A stretch of DNA of 64,000 nucleotides from Monodelphis domestica (Eukaryota; Chordata; Mammalia; Didelphimorphia; Didelphidae): assembly GCF_027887165.1 (NCBI RefSeq), contig NC_077228.1, positions 384,996,456 through 385,060,455 on the forward strand. Reading direction: 5' to 3'. The stretch's first letter is position 1. Each line of letters starts with the position of its first letter. This document shows, piece by piece, positions 21,835 through 32,208 of this stretch. Both the position numbers and the translations under genes were made by a program. A model generated the notes under the pieces. The model ran no database searches. It worked only from the letters and a program-made list of their open reading frames with translations, and was not told the DNA's origin.

Positions 21835-23885
21835 GAATAGAGATTAAAAAAAGAAATACCCTTAAAACTCTGAAGAAAGCAGGAGTCAAATTCTTGGGAT
21901 CTACCAATTGGAATGTAGGCTGGGAGAATGAACACTGAATTTGTCTGTCCTACACACGTTTCCCTATCATCTCACCCCAAGTCTAAGATTCTTTCCTTGA
22001 CACCAAAATATTTTGTTTTGAATTTCCTGACCTAGAATGTATTACTCAACTTTCCCCAACACATCACATTATGTTTGAATGCCTATTTCTCATAACAAGC
22101 AAACAGATAAGCTAACAATGAAATAATGTGGCTTGGACTAGGAGTTTAAAATACTTGCTACTCTAAGAGAAGAGGCAATAAATTTCAGTTCAATACTTTT
22201 ATAAAGTTCATCAAAATGTGAAGAGAGCTGTAGTTAATTGCAATATCAATCTGATTTCTCTATATCTAGAGTCCTGCTGAATTCTTTAATTGCATATCTC
22301 TTGTGACCTGGAGGCAGAATTCTACTTATTTTCACACCATTATCAGTAAATGCTTACAGAGCCCATTGCATAAATGACTATACTTGGATATTTTATCTAC
22401 CCTCACATAGCTTATGCTTGTCTTCTAGAGTAACAGATGTACTTCCAAGTCAATTAATTGTATTTAAAGCAATATGCTGACCACTCATTTGCATCCTCCA
22501 TCACTCTGAAAGATGTTGGTGCCTAACACCATAATGCTGAAAAAAACTCATTTCTTTCATTCCATTCCATTTTAGAAAATGGCAGGTTGTTTTGGTAGGG
22601 GCATTATATGGCATGATATTATGTAAATTTAAAAATATTCACTTACATGGAGTCTTAAATGTCCAGTAATATTCACAATGACAACTTGGTCCTTTTTTTA
22701 GAAATGAGATTTCAAGGAGATTATTTAAAATGTAGCCTTGAAATCTGATCTCATGAAACCCAGTGCCATAAAATTAGCTCAACTCATCACCAGAAAAGTG
22801 TCAGTGAAGCCAAAACCAAAACCAGAAAAATTTGGAGGTATTTTTGTTGGGCACTATTTTCTGCATATTATTTTTAATAGGCAGAAAAGCTGCCTCAGAA
22901 TAGTAGGTGGGGAGGAGGGAATTATATGCTGGGAAGTAAAAAGAAAATGGTCTTGCTTAGAAGAAAGGAAAATGGGTAGCCCTATGTTTAACTGAATTAC
23001 AGAGGTGGTAGGATTGCTTCGACAACCTTTCCCCACTTACGTGGGCATCTCTCTTGAAATACTTCTGTTTTATTGTCTATAATCTATAAAGATCAAATAT
23101 TACACAGTCTGCATTGAACTCCAAAACTATAAAATACAAGCCTGGAGTTATAAATATGTGATTTATTACTGCCTCCAAAGCATGCTAACTGTTTTCTTCC
23201 ACTCTGCCCAATTACAACTTCCTATAAATTCCTATCTTCCAATAGCCTACCTGAGAGCCTCCACCAAACAGCGTCATTCCCCCAACACCTGTCATACACC
23301 TTGTATCCAAGTATGATCACTGGGAAGGGGATGTTCACTCAAGGCCTTTGTAGAAAATTAATGACAGACAGAAATTCAAAAAGATAAGCATCAGACAGAT
23401 GGCTCTGTCAACACCAGCAGCCTGAGACCGAAATCAGTGCAGTATCTGTGCAAATACCACTGTTTCATACACTTATTTCTTTGTTCATCTGACTTCCCCA
23501 TCAGCAGCTGTCCTTTATTATTTTGCTTGTGGGAGAGGATTCTCTCTTTCACACACACACTCGTGCACACACACTCACACACTGACTTTTCCTACTTTCT
23601 CCACTTGTCCAGTGACCCAAAAAATATATCTGAAAAGTTATTTGGACAATCCAAGCCAGAGATGAATCTGTTCACCTTTTAAAGTGCATCAGTGAATACT
23701 TTCCCTTTTTTGCAAAAAAATAATTTATTTAATGCAAAGAAAATGGAGGGACTGATCCTGGTATTGGGTCACAAAATTCAGAATATTTTAATGAAAAGTT
23801 CGCAGAAAACACTGACCATTGTGACTGTTTATTTCCAGAATAATCAGTCAGTTCAGTTCATTCTGTGAAGCCAAAATCAGTCACA
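21835..23885. other. unassigned sequence, minor L2 and CA tracts
   Basis: About 2 kb. 22345-22440 (CAGTAAATGCTTACAGAGCC, CTTATGCTTGTCTTCTAGAG) may be an antisense L2 end. A (CA)n-like run lies at 23551-23582. An 85-codon + frame at 22738-22995 has no recognisable domain. Confidence 0.4.
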
Positions 23886-23887
23886 TT

Positions 23888-24103
23888 GGTTTATAAGGAT
23901 CAAAGATTTAGGGATGGGAAGGACCTTAGAGGCCCTCTAGTTCAACACTCTCATCCTACAGGTTAGGAAACTGTGTCCCATTAAGACTAAATAGTTTGCC
24001 AAATGTCACATATCTATTAAGTTACCTGAGACAGAATTCAAGCACAAGTCTTTTTGATGCCAAATCCAATATCTATTTAATATGACCTCCCAGCTGGTCC
24101 TAC
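23888..24103 (-). mobile_element. Ther1/MIR-type SINE, antisense
   Basis: GGGATGGGAAGGACCTTAGA, CTCTAGTTCAACACTCTCAT, AGGTTAGGAAACTGTGTCCC, TTTGCCAAATGTCACATATC and TCAAGCACAAGTCTTTTTGA give the full inverted order. Confidence 0.85.
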
Positions 24104-24304
24104 TTGACCCCTTCACCCTAAGTGAAATGTGGGGCTGAGAAGGAAAGATATTTAGGGCAACTGGTAAATATATAGATATATCCCTTATTCATCAAAGGAG
24201 TCATGGTAGCCTAAGTGTGCATCTTTTTGTAACTTGTTAATGATTATCTCCAATTCTAATTCATTTACAAAAATAATTTTCCTAGAGGACAAGGCTATCC
24301 ATAT

Positions 24305-24601
24305 CGCTCCCTGGTTAAGAAACTTAGGTGATTATCATTTGCGTCTAAGATGAAATGCATACCTCTCAGTTCTTCAAAATCTGGCTGCAACTCAATTTTC
24401 TATTTTTGTATATTAGTCCCCTTACCAAACTGCATTCCAATTCTCAAACTTGGCCCTCTATCTCCCACTTCTTTACCTTTGCTCAAGCTGTACCCCATGC
24501 CAGCAAAGCTCTCCATTGTCCACCCCCACCCCCCACCTCTTAGAATCCCTGGCTTCCTTAGGACTCAGCTCATGTGCTATCTTCTACAGGCAGCATTTTC
24601 T
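24305..24601 (+). mobile_element. L2 LINE 3'UTR, sense, left half (split by L1-A)
   Basis: CAGTTCTTCAAAATCTGGCT, CTTTGCTCAAGCTGTACCCC, ATGCCAGCAAAGCTCTC, TTAGAATCCCTGGCTTCCTT, ACTCAGCTCATGTGCTATCT follow the sense L2 order. It resumes at 26521 after L1-A. The last 16 bases (24586-24601) are the left copy of L1-A's target duplication. Confidence 0.7.
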
Positions 24602-26520
24602 TTTTCTTTTTTTCTTTTTCTTTTTTTCCCTTTTAAACATTATTTTATTTGGTCATTTTCAAACATTATTCATTGGAAACAAAGATCATTTTCTTTTCCT
24701 ACCCCTCCCCCCCAACAGCCGACACACGATTCAACTGGGTATCACATGTGTCCTTGATTCAAATCCATTTCCATGGTGTTGGTATTTGCATTAGAGTGTT
24801 CCTTCAGAGTCTCTCCTCAGACATGTCCCCTCAACCCCTGTAGTCAAGCAGTTGCTTTTCCTCAGTGTTTTTACTCCCACAGTTTATCCTCTGCTTGTGC
24901 ATAGTGGTTTTTCTCCTAGATCCCTGCAGATTATTCAGGGACATTGCACTGACACTAATGGAGAAGTCCATTACGTTCGATTGTACCACAGTGAATCAGT
25001 CTCTGTGTACAATGTTTTCCTGGTTCTGCTCCTTTCACTTTGCATCACTTCCTGGAGGTTGTTCCAGTCTCCATGGAATTCCTCCACTTTATTATTCCTT
25101 TGAGCACAATAGTATTCCATCACCAACATATACCACAATTTGTTCAGCCATTCCCCAATCGAAGGGCATCCCCTCATTTTCCAATTTTTTGCCAACACAA
25201 AGAGCGCAGCTCTGAATGTTCTTGTACATGTCTTTTTCCTTATTGTGGCTTTGGGGTACAAACCCAGCAGTGCTATGGCTGGATCAAAGGGCAGACAGTC
25301 TTTTAGCACCCTTTGGCCATAGTTCCAAATTGCCCTCCAGAATGGTTGGATCAATTCACAACTCCACCAGCAATGAATGAATGTCCCAACTTTGCCACAT
25401 CCGCTCCAGCATTCATTACTTTCCTTTGCTGTCCTGTTAGCCAATCTGCTAGGTTTGAGGTGATACCTCAGAGCTGTTTTGATTTGCATCTCTCTGATTA
25501 TAAGAGATGTAGAACACTTTTTCATGTGCTTGTTAATAGTTTTGATTTCTTTATCTGAAAACTGCCTATCCATGTCCCTTGCCCATTTATCAATTGGAGA
25601 ATGGCTTGATTTTTTTGTACGATTGATGTAGCTCTTTGTAAATTTGAGTAATTAAACCTTTGTCAGAGGTTTTTATGAAGATTGTTTCCCAATTTGTTGT
25701 TTCCCTTCTGATTTTAGTTACATTGGTTTTATTTGTACAAAAACTTTTTAATTTGATGTAGTCAAAATTATTTATTTTACAGTTTGTGACTCTTTCAAAG
25801 TCTTGCTTGGTTTTAAAATCTTTCCCTTCCCAAAGGTCTGACATGTATACTATTCTGTGTTTGCCTAATTTACTTATAGTTTTCTTCTTTATGTTCAAGT
25901 CATTCACCCATTCTGCATTTATCTTGGGGTAGGGTGTGAGGTGTTGATCCAAACCTAATCTCTCCCACACTGTCTTCCAATTTTCTCAGCAGTTTTTATC
26001 AAATAGTGGATTTTTGTCCCAAAAACTGGGATCTTTGGGTTTGTCATAGACTGTCTTGCTGAGGTCACTTACCCCAAGTGTATTCCACTGATCCTTCTTT
26101 CTGTCTCTTAGCCAGTACAATATTGTTTTGATGACCACTGCTTTATAGTGTAATTTGAGATCTGGGACTGTAAGTCCTCCTTCCTTTGCATTTTTTTTCA
26201 TGATTTCCCTGGATATCCTTGATCTTTTGTTCTTCTAAATGAACTTTTTTATAGTTTTTTTTCTAATTCAGTAAAGAAGTTTTTTGGTAGTTCAATGGGC
26301 ATGGCACTAAATAAGTAAATTAATTTGGGTAGGATTGTCATTTTTATTATGTTAGCTCGTCCCACCCATGAGCAATCAATGTTTTTCCAATTGTTTAGAT
26401 CTAGTTTTAACTGTGTGGAGAGTGTTTTGTAGCTGTGTACATTTAGTTCCTGTGTTTGTCTAGGCAGATAGATTCCTAAATATTTTATATTGTCTAGGGT
26501 GATTTTAAATGGTATTTCTT
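24602..26520 (-). mobile_element. L1-A: 5'-truncated L1, antisense, with 16-bp target duplication
   Basis: About 1.9 kb of L1 3' end. On the minus strand it runs from the ORF2 connector and C-terminal region (26520 down to 24971) through the 3'UTR to an AATAAA-containing end and an A-rich tail, seen as a T/C tract at 24598-24634. Flanks: ACAGGCAGCATTTTCT at 24586-24601 and ACAGGCAGAATTTTCT at 26521-26536, a 16-bp target duplication with one mismatch. This is a typical LINE insertion by target-primed reverse transcription, landing in a sense L2. A 305-bp segment (25071-25375) is almost identical to L1-B. Confidence 0.95.
24971..26201 (-). pseudogene. L1 ORF2 C-terminal remnant (in L1-A)
   Basis: Three minus-strand frames carry the end of L1 ORF2p: 26201-25986 (71 codons, with a run like VIKTILYWLRDRKKDQWN), 25970-25590 (126 codons, WVNDLNIKKKTISKLG) and 25573-24971 (200 codons). 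The last ends in the L1 C-terminal region with LIQPFWRAIWNYGQRVLKDC and a run like MEYYCAQRNNKVEEFHGDWN, then TAA at 24973-24971. ORF2p normally supplies endonuclease and reverse transcriptase in the L1 ribonucleoprotein. Both enzymatic domains are missing here because of 5' truncation, and at least two frame interruptions remain, so it is inactive. Confidence 0.9.
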
Positions 26521-26605
26521 ACAGGCAGAATTTTCTGATACCCTTAGTTGTTATTTTTACTCCCTTCTCAAATTATTATAAATACATATTTTGGGGAGGG
26601 AGAGA
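26521..26605 (+). mobile_element. L2 LINE 3'UTR, sense, right half
   Basis: TTTTCTGATACCCTTAGTTG, TTATTTTTACTCCCTTCTCA and AAATTATTATAAATAC continue the L2 interrupted at 24601. It begins with the right copy of L1-A's target duplication. Confidence 0.65.
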
Positions 26606-27870
26606 GATGCACAATATATGCCACATATATAATGCATTTCTGCTAGATTTTATTGGAACAGTCAAAGAAGCCTGTGGGTTGCTTACCCTACAATTGGGCA
26701 TTTGTAAGGCACGTAGTATTTACTTCTGCACATAAAATCATGTAAACCTCAATTTTAAGGAGCAAATCAGTCACTCTGCATTCTTGGGAGAACTGGCCAG
26801 CTCCTGAGGGGTTCAGTGGCATGCTTCCACATCAGGTGTCTAAGTTGCAGGGCTGTGTCACTTGCTTTGACAAGTCAGTGATCTCACTGTATACAAATAC
26901 CTGATTCAGGGATGACTCCCACACCAATAACCAGGCTTCCAGGGTGTTATGGTATAATAAATTTCATTTTTATGAGATATCATGCTTGTCATGTCTAGGA
27001 TATTACCAACTCTTTTCTCAGAGAAAGTATCCAGCTTATCAAGGGTACCGAATGCATCATTGTATCTTTTATTTTAATGTCAATAAAGTATAACTAGGTA
27101 AATTGATTGTGTCTGAGCTGGACCTCTTTCCCTTCATTCTTGAACAAGTAGTTAAATGGGTGAAGGTCAATCGAATCAGCTGTTAGCTGTCAACATGTAA
27201 ACTGAACAACTGGTTGATTCCTGAATTTTTTCATTCCTAATGGATACTTAAATTCATACAAAAAGGCTAAATTGTCTGGTTAAACTTTTTGACCAGGAAA
27301 AGGTTCTTTAAAGCAAGAGGAATTCACAAAGACACTTGGCTTGTTATACCTCTGCAAGCTATTCCCTTCCTCCTCTGATTTCCTCCAAACTACAAAATCT
27401 TCCCAGACCTTCACAAAGATAGACCTCATGCCAACAGCTGGCTACAATACAGAAACAATTCAACTACGCTTAGATTTCTCTAACAGGTATCTCTAATTGT
27501 TAAGTCTAAGGAACTAGTCTAGCTGTGCCTGGAAATAGAAGAAAAAAATATCTTCCCTATTTCCAGATTCCAGTTGGAAGGCAATGTTTCACTTTGTGCC
27601 TGAGAAATACTTCAAACCCAAGACCTGAGTTTTCAAATTCTGGTGTATCTTCTCTCATATGTTGACTCTCTTCTACAGCAACCTTCTAATTCTTTACTTC
27701 TGCCTTCTATTTAAGGGTCTGGTGGAGGGAACAAAGAATTCCTCCCAATCCTCCATTTAAAGAGAGATCACAAACTAGCTAGCTCATTTCCCACCAGCTG
27801 CACTGTGTGCACTTGGATTCTATCACCATTTTGTACAAAGAGATCTGAGTACCAAAATTGATGCAAACTC
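26606..27870. other. unassigned sequence including an inverted-repeat partner
   Basis: No gene recognised. 26866-26975 is the reverse complement, with divergence, of 29085-29200, so it belongs to an unidentified interspersed family. The rest looks single-copy. Confidence 0.4.
26866..26975 (+). repeat. unidentified repeat, copy 1
   Basis: TGACAAGTCAGTGATCTCAC, TGTATACAAATACCTGATTC and AGGGATGACTCCCACACC recur in reverse complement at 29085-29200. An AATAA-like run follows. I cannot name the family. Confidence 0.7.
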
Positions 27871-27871
27871 A

Positions 27872-28115
27872 TAGGACCATATTGGCGAAGCCATGGCATG
27901 CCTGCTGGGGTGGCATGGAGAAGGCTGCTCCATTCCCCCTCTCCCTAGTGCTAGGACATTTTTACATGCCCCACCCCTCTGTCTGATGGTCCAATGTGAG
28001 CACTTCCTCCCTCAACCATCTGGGATAATGGGGAGGGCTCACAGGCAGCTTGAAGTTGCAGTTTGGGCACATGATCTCAAAAATGCTCACCAAAGCTGTC
28101 ATAGGATGGTGAGTT
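27872..28115 (+). mobile_element. possible hAT-type non-autonomous DNA transposon
   Basis: Left edge ATTGGCGAAGCCATGGCATG and right edge ATGCTCACCAAAGCTGTC are loosely inverted (TTGGCGAA versus TTGGTGAG read from the other end). The interior GCACTTCCTCCCTCAACCAT recalls an abundant marsupial repeat. About 240 bp, non-coding. Family assignment is tentative. Confidence 0.35.
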
Positions 28116-28121
28116 TAGTGG

Positions 28122-28420
28122 TGAGTACGTTTTCTGGAAGCATGATAGTGCTATAGTCCAAGTGCAGAAGAAAATTACCAGGATGACAAAAAACCTCAAG
28201 CACATGTTATATGAGCATTGATTGAAGGAACTGGGAATGTTTAGCCCAGAAAGGAGAATAATTGAAGGCAATAGCAGAGATGTGTTTAAAGGCTTGACAC
28301 TTGGAAAAGGGATAAGACTTGGTTTCATATGCTCAGAAGGAAGAATTAGTAGAAATAAACAGATTTAAATTTATTATGAAGCTAAATTAGGACAATATAA
28401 AATATGAAAGAAAGAATAGT
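28122..28420 (+). mobile_element. L3/CR1-clade LINE 3' region, sense
   Basis: CAGAAGAAAATTACCAGGAT, TTGATTGAAGGAACTGGGAA, TGTTTAGCCCAGAAAGGAGA, ACACTTGGAAAAGGGATAAG follow the L3 consensus order. It is interrupted at its 3' side by the L1 5'UTR retrocopy. Confidence 0.7.
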
Positions 28421-28423
28421 TTT

Positions 28424-28979
28424 AAAAACAGGATTGGGAGAGTGGCAGAGTTAAGATGGCAGCATAGAAGCAGAAAAAGTTCAAACCTCTGAAAACCCTT
28501 CCTTACCAATTAAAAACAAAATGCTCCTGGGGGACTGAAAACCAAATCTAAAAACAGGACAGATCTAAGGAACCCTCCTACCGGACTCAAGTTAAAAGGC
28601 ATGCCCCCCAAAAGCCTGAATTTGAGAACATCCAAGTTTGAGGGGAAAGAAGAAGTAAGGTCCCAGGACCCCTCTCCCACCTACAATACCGAGCCTCCAG
28701 CAGTGGCTGGAATCTCTGGGCAGGCAAGGGCACTAGTCTGGAGGGAGTACCTTGTGGGCAAAGCTGTGCCAGGCTCAGGACTTTGAACACTGATGGCTGG
28801 GAGGCAGCTGGAGGAGAACCTCAGAGAAGGAAGCCTAGTCACAGCTGAGACACTCCATATTGCACCTCCCCCCTTCCCTAGGTTTTGGCCTCCGGGCACA
28901 TCCAGCTCTGCAAGATCAACTCCACTGGGCTTAATCTTATCAAGCATTCAGAGGTCAGGGAAGCCAAAAACTGGATTGG
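28424..28979 (+). mobile_element. L1 5'UTR-only retrocopy with 14-bp target duplication
   Basis: The insert 28438-28965 (528 bp) matches, on the + strand, the first part of the L1-B 5'UTR (39757 down to about 39243): AAAGTTCAAACCTCTGAAAA, CCTTCCTTACCAATTAAAAA, CAAGGGCACTAGTCTGGAGG, GCTGTGCCAGGCTCAGGACT. It starts at the L1 5' end but stops inside the 5'UTR, with no ORF1, ORF2, 3'UTR or long A tail. Flanks AAAAACAGGATTGG (28424-28437) and AAAAACTGGATTGG (28966-28979) form a 14-bp target duplication with one mismatch. The short A run at the right edge overlaps the duplication and could hide a tail. Confidence 0.88.
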
Positions 28980-29084
28980 AAGGTACAAAAGACATGCAGT
29001 TCACTGCAGCTTCACAAATTGAAATGCTGAACACTTCCTCTGAGAAAAGAGTTGATAGGTGTTGAACATAGCAAGCATTATATA

Positions 29085-29200
29085 TAAAAAATAAAATGTA
29101 TTATATTTTGACAGGAGAAGATTGTTTATTGACATGGGAGTTATCCCTGAATCAGCTATTTGTATACAGTCAGACCAATAACTTGTCAGAGCAAGAAAAA
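29085..29200 (-). repeat. unidentified repeat, copy 2 (inverted relative to 26866)
   Basis: ATCCCTGAATCAGCTATTTG and TATACAGTCAGACCAATAAC are reverse complements, with about 20% divergence, of the 26866 copy. The similarity spans roughly 110 bp. Confidence 0.7.
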
Positions 29201-29241
29201 ATCTAAAAGAGAAATAATCAGAAAAAACACTTGATGTAGGT

Positions 29242-29658
29242 TTGACAAAACAGAACTATTTAAACAAGTCAATAATAATGACAAATGAGAAACTGGTGAT
29301 AGATATCACATCTAATTTTTTTCAGAAGTCAAACCAATATAAATCACTGCCTAGAAAAGTACCAGAAGAATCCAGAAAGCTTCTTACTTACCAAATATTT
29401 TACTTACTAGCCAAATGTAGAACAATATTTATTTGGAATTGTATAGCAAAGATGATGAATGTTTATGAGCAGTATCATTTCAGAAATCAGAAAGAAACAA
29501 TGGAAAGCAAAATTAAAGAAATTTTGGCATATCATCCAACTAGGCAATATGCCTTTAATGGACATTTAAAGATGAAAATGGAAGTACAAGAAGTGGAAGA
29601 TAAATGGAAACGTTCTTCAAAAATTATTGTGACAAACTATTTTCTCCAAAGACAGTGA
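29242..29658 (+). CDS. unidentified 138-codon open frame
   Basis: An uninterrupted frame in A+T-rich DNA, starting MTKQNYLNKSIIMTNEKL and ending IIVTNYFLQRQ. The composition is Lys-, Asn- and Gln-rich with no signal peptide, transmembrane run or motif that I know. The segment YHFRNQKETMESKIKEIL could form a helix. No promoter, splice or codon evidence supports expression. It may be a chance frame or a fragment of a processed pseudogene. Confidence 0.12.
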   Translation: MTKQNYLNKSIIMTNEKLVIDITSNFFQKSNQYKSLPRKVPEESRKLLTYQIFYLLAKCRTIFIWNCIAKMMNVYEQYHFRNQKETMESKIKEILAYHPTRQYAFNGHLKMKMEVQEVEDKWKRSSKIIVTNYFLQRQ

Positions 29659-29754
29659 AGCCACCACATTTGGATTTTAATGTCACAGTCACAGCTGTGC
29701 TTAGAGGAAAAGTTGGAATGAACTAAGGTGGGGAAGGGAAAGGAATGGAATGGA

Positions 29755-29995
29755 CATTCTTATAGTGCCTGGTATAGCATCATTCTAAACAGTTTACAAA
29801 TATTTCATTTGATCCTCAAAACTCTGTGAGGTAGGTATTATTGTTATCTCCATTTCACAGTTAAGGAAATTGAGGCAAACAGAGGTTAACTGACTTGTCC
29901 AGGTCATTCAATTTGTAAATATTTGAGGCAAAATTTTAATACAGTTCTCCCAGACTCTTAGTCCATTACTCTCTCTACTATGAGCTGCTTAGGGG
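29755..29995 (-). mobile_element. MIR, antisense
   Basis: ACAAATATTTCATTTGATCC, CTCTGTGAGGTAGGTATTAT, AAGGAAATTGAGGCAAACAG, TGACTTGTCCAGGTCATTCA and CTCTCTACTATGAGCTGC: complete inverted MIR order. Confidence 0.85.
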
Positions 29996-30084
29996 AGCTC
30001 AAAGAGAAAGGTTTGCTTGTCATTCAATCCAAATAATGGAATTGAACAATAAGTTGGATCTAGAATTGTACAGAAAGAAGAGAG

Positions 30085-30600
30085 AGAGCTGCATTCCCTT
30101 TGAGAAATGCTAAGCACTGTTCATTCGCCCAATGCTTCCCCCAGAAACCAAGGACCACCTTTTTAATATCAACGTTCTATTGATGTTGCTGTATGGCAGT
30201 GAGACATGGGATATAATAGCAATCCTAGAATTTAAAATGAATATCACAGAGAAGAAAATGGAAAGGCACATGGCGGGTATAAACAGGTTGCAACATGACA
30301 CCATTGAGGAACTTTGAAGAACAGGAAAGGCAGATGTCATTAGGGAAATGCATGACAAGAAAGGAAGATGGGCTAGTCATGTGGAATGTGGAGTGACAAG
30401 TGGGCAGCCAGAATATTTAATGATGTCAAGAGACAGAAGAGAAGGGTCTTGCATGTTTTATGGACACCCTGAAGTGAATTTATATGAGAATAATGGCAAA
30501 AAACCCAGAAAGACTGAAATGGTATACATGGATTCCAGCCTGCATCATTAAAGGGTGCAATCAAATCAATGAGATTAAAGATCCATTTGAGTATAGCACC
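30085..30600 (+). mobile_element. RTE/Bov-B LINE, C-terminal coding remnant, sense
   Basis: The + frame at 30132-30317 reads VLLMLLYGSETWDIIAILEF, then KKMERHMAGINRLQH. This is the conserved block after the RTE-clade reverse transcriptase (family pattern LLYGSETW ... MERRMLGISRLQH). A second frame from 30348 continues with KKGRWASHVECG (pattern KWRWAGHVAR). A TGA at 30318 and a frame break separate them. The element is 5'-truncated and inactive. RTE LINEs supply the Bov-B-like tails used by Mar1 SINEs in this window. Confidence 0.8.
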
Positions 30601-30974
30601 TAGGTAGGAGATTCAATTATGGAGGCTCTCAAACTAGGTAGAAGGTTTTTTTTTTTTTAATTTAATGTTAAAAATAATGGAGTTCCAGTATATGCTCTTG
30701 AGAATGGTAAAACAGAAAGAAAGCTTTTACTTATGTAGATCAGTCTGATAGTTAAATATTATACATTGTGAAGAGTTAGGGACAATACCAGTTATGTAAA
30801 GGCAATTATTCTCTATCATTTCTGTGGTTTCCTTATCTTGAAAACGAGAAAAGACAGGCTGGGTTTTTTTGTTGTTGTTGTTGTTATTTTTGACACCACA
30901 CTCTTCTGGTTCCATTAATACCTTAATAATCACTTTTTTTTTGGTCTCTTTACCAGCTCCCTTTCTTCCTCCTA

Positions 30975-31258
30975 TATGCAAATGTCTCTAAGGCTCTGTC
31001 CTCAGTTCTTTTTCTTCCACTAATCATTTCTTCTCTTCTCACTGATTGATTTCACTTATTCTGAGTGGTTTGATCTATTTGCATGGTTTTAATTAATATC
31101 TCCATTTAAATGGTCCCTAAACCTTTATCCCCATTCTGGAGTACCAGTTCCATATTCAGATTGTCTTCTGATCCTGCTTTATCTCTGTGGCCTTAGAAGC
31201 CAGTACAGTGTATCACACATCATAGGTAATTAATAACATTTGCTGGTGAATTCAACTT
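30975..31258 (+). mobile_element. L2 LINE fragments, sense (tentative)
   Basis: AAGGCTCTGTCCTCAGTTCT resembles the L2 RT block for QGSVLGPLLF. 31190-31255 (AAGCCAGTACAGTGTATCAC, ATAGGTAATTAATAACATTT) resembles the L2 3' terminus. The middle of the element is missing. Confidence 0.4.
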
Positions 31259-32208
31259 ATTATCTATAAATTTCACTCCTTTTTAGTGTTCAAAGGCTGC
31301 CACTGGCAATTATGACCACAGAACGTGGAAAATTAGAGTGCTTTTATAAGGTGTATAATAAAAAGTCATTGATGAAATGAACTTATTCAATGTATCTCTC
31401 TCCTTTTTAGTGATCCAAAACATTTCATAGGCAGAAAAAGATTAATAAATCTGATTTGGATTAAAAAACTCAGGCTTCCAATAGAGTCTTATTATGAACA
31501 AGTAGCCTTAATTCAGCACTTCTTATGTTCAAGGAACTGTGGAGAGAACAAAAATAAAAGTTATTTCTTTCACTATCCTTGATAAGTTTGCCCTCAACAA
31601 ACAAGATCTGCAATCTCATATTGAGTTAAAATTTTTGCCATATATTTGCATCTGTGTTCAAATATTCCTCCTGGACAATTTCAGAAATTATAATCTATTT
31701 TGCAAGGAGGCATATTGACTTCTCTTTGATGTGTAAGGAGCCATGGATTATGTGAATTTAAATTTCTTCTACAAAATATTAATCTGTAGTTGTTAAAATG
31801 ATCTCTAAGATGTGGAATGCAGAATATATCAATAGCTCCTTTGAAAATTGTACATGTTCTATTTCTAGGGTGTCTAGTAATAACCATTATTAGTTTCTTG
31901 GCATAATTTAAGAAAACAAGTCTTCCATAACCCATATTCTCCATTGTCAAATAAATAAAATGTATTTCTGCTTAAGTATGTAAGTGACTTTCATATGCTG
32001 GGCACTCAAAAAAGCAATATATCAATAAAACTAAAAATCTTAATGGAAAAAAGAAAGGTCCTATATTCTGATATCATTTTTTTTGGTTTGACATTTTATT
32101 TCCTTTTGTTTTCTGTTTAATACATACATTATACTGATGAATAAATGTATTAAACATTTATACTGAGATATCTTACATCTATTTCTTTTGAATAAGACAT
32201 GTATTTCT
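31259..32208. other. unassigned A+T-rich sequence
   Basis: No gene recognised. 31508-31560 may be an antisense L2 end (CAGCACTTCTTATGTTCAAG). An 89-codon minus-strand frame at 31681-31950 has no recognisable domain. Confidence 0.4.

Noticed and set aside
24350-24843. Overlapping + frames of 62 to 135 codons at 24350-24843
   Set aside because: They read L2 3'UTR and the antisense of the L1-A 3' end, so they are not genes.
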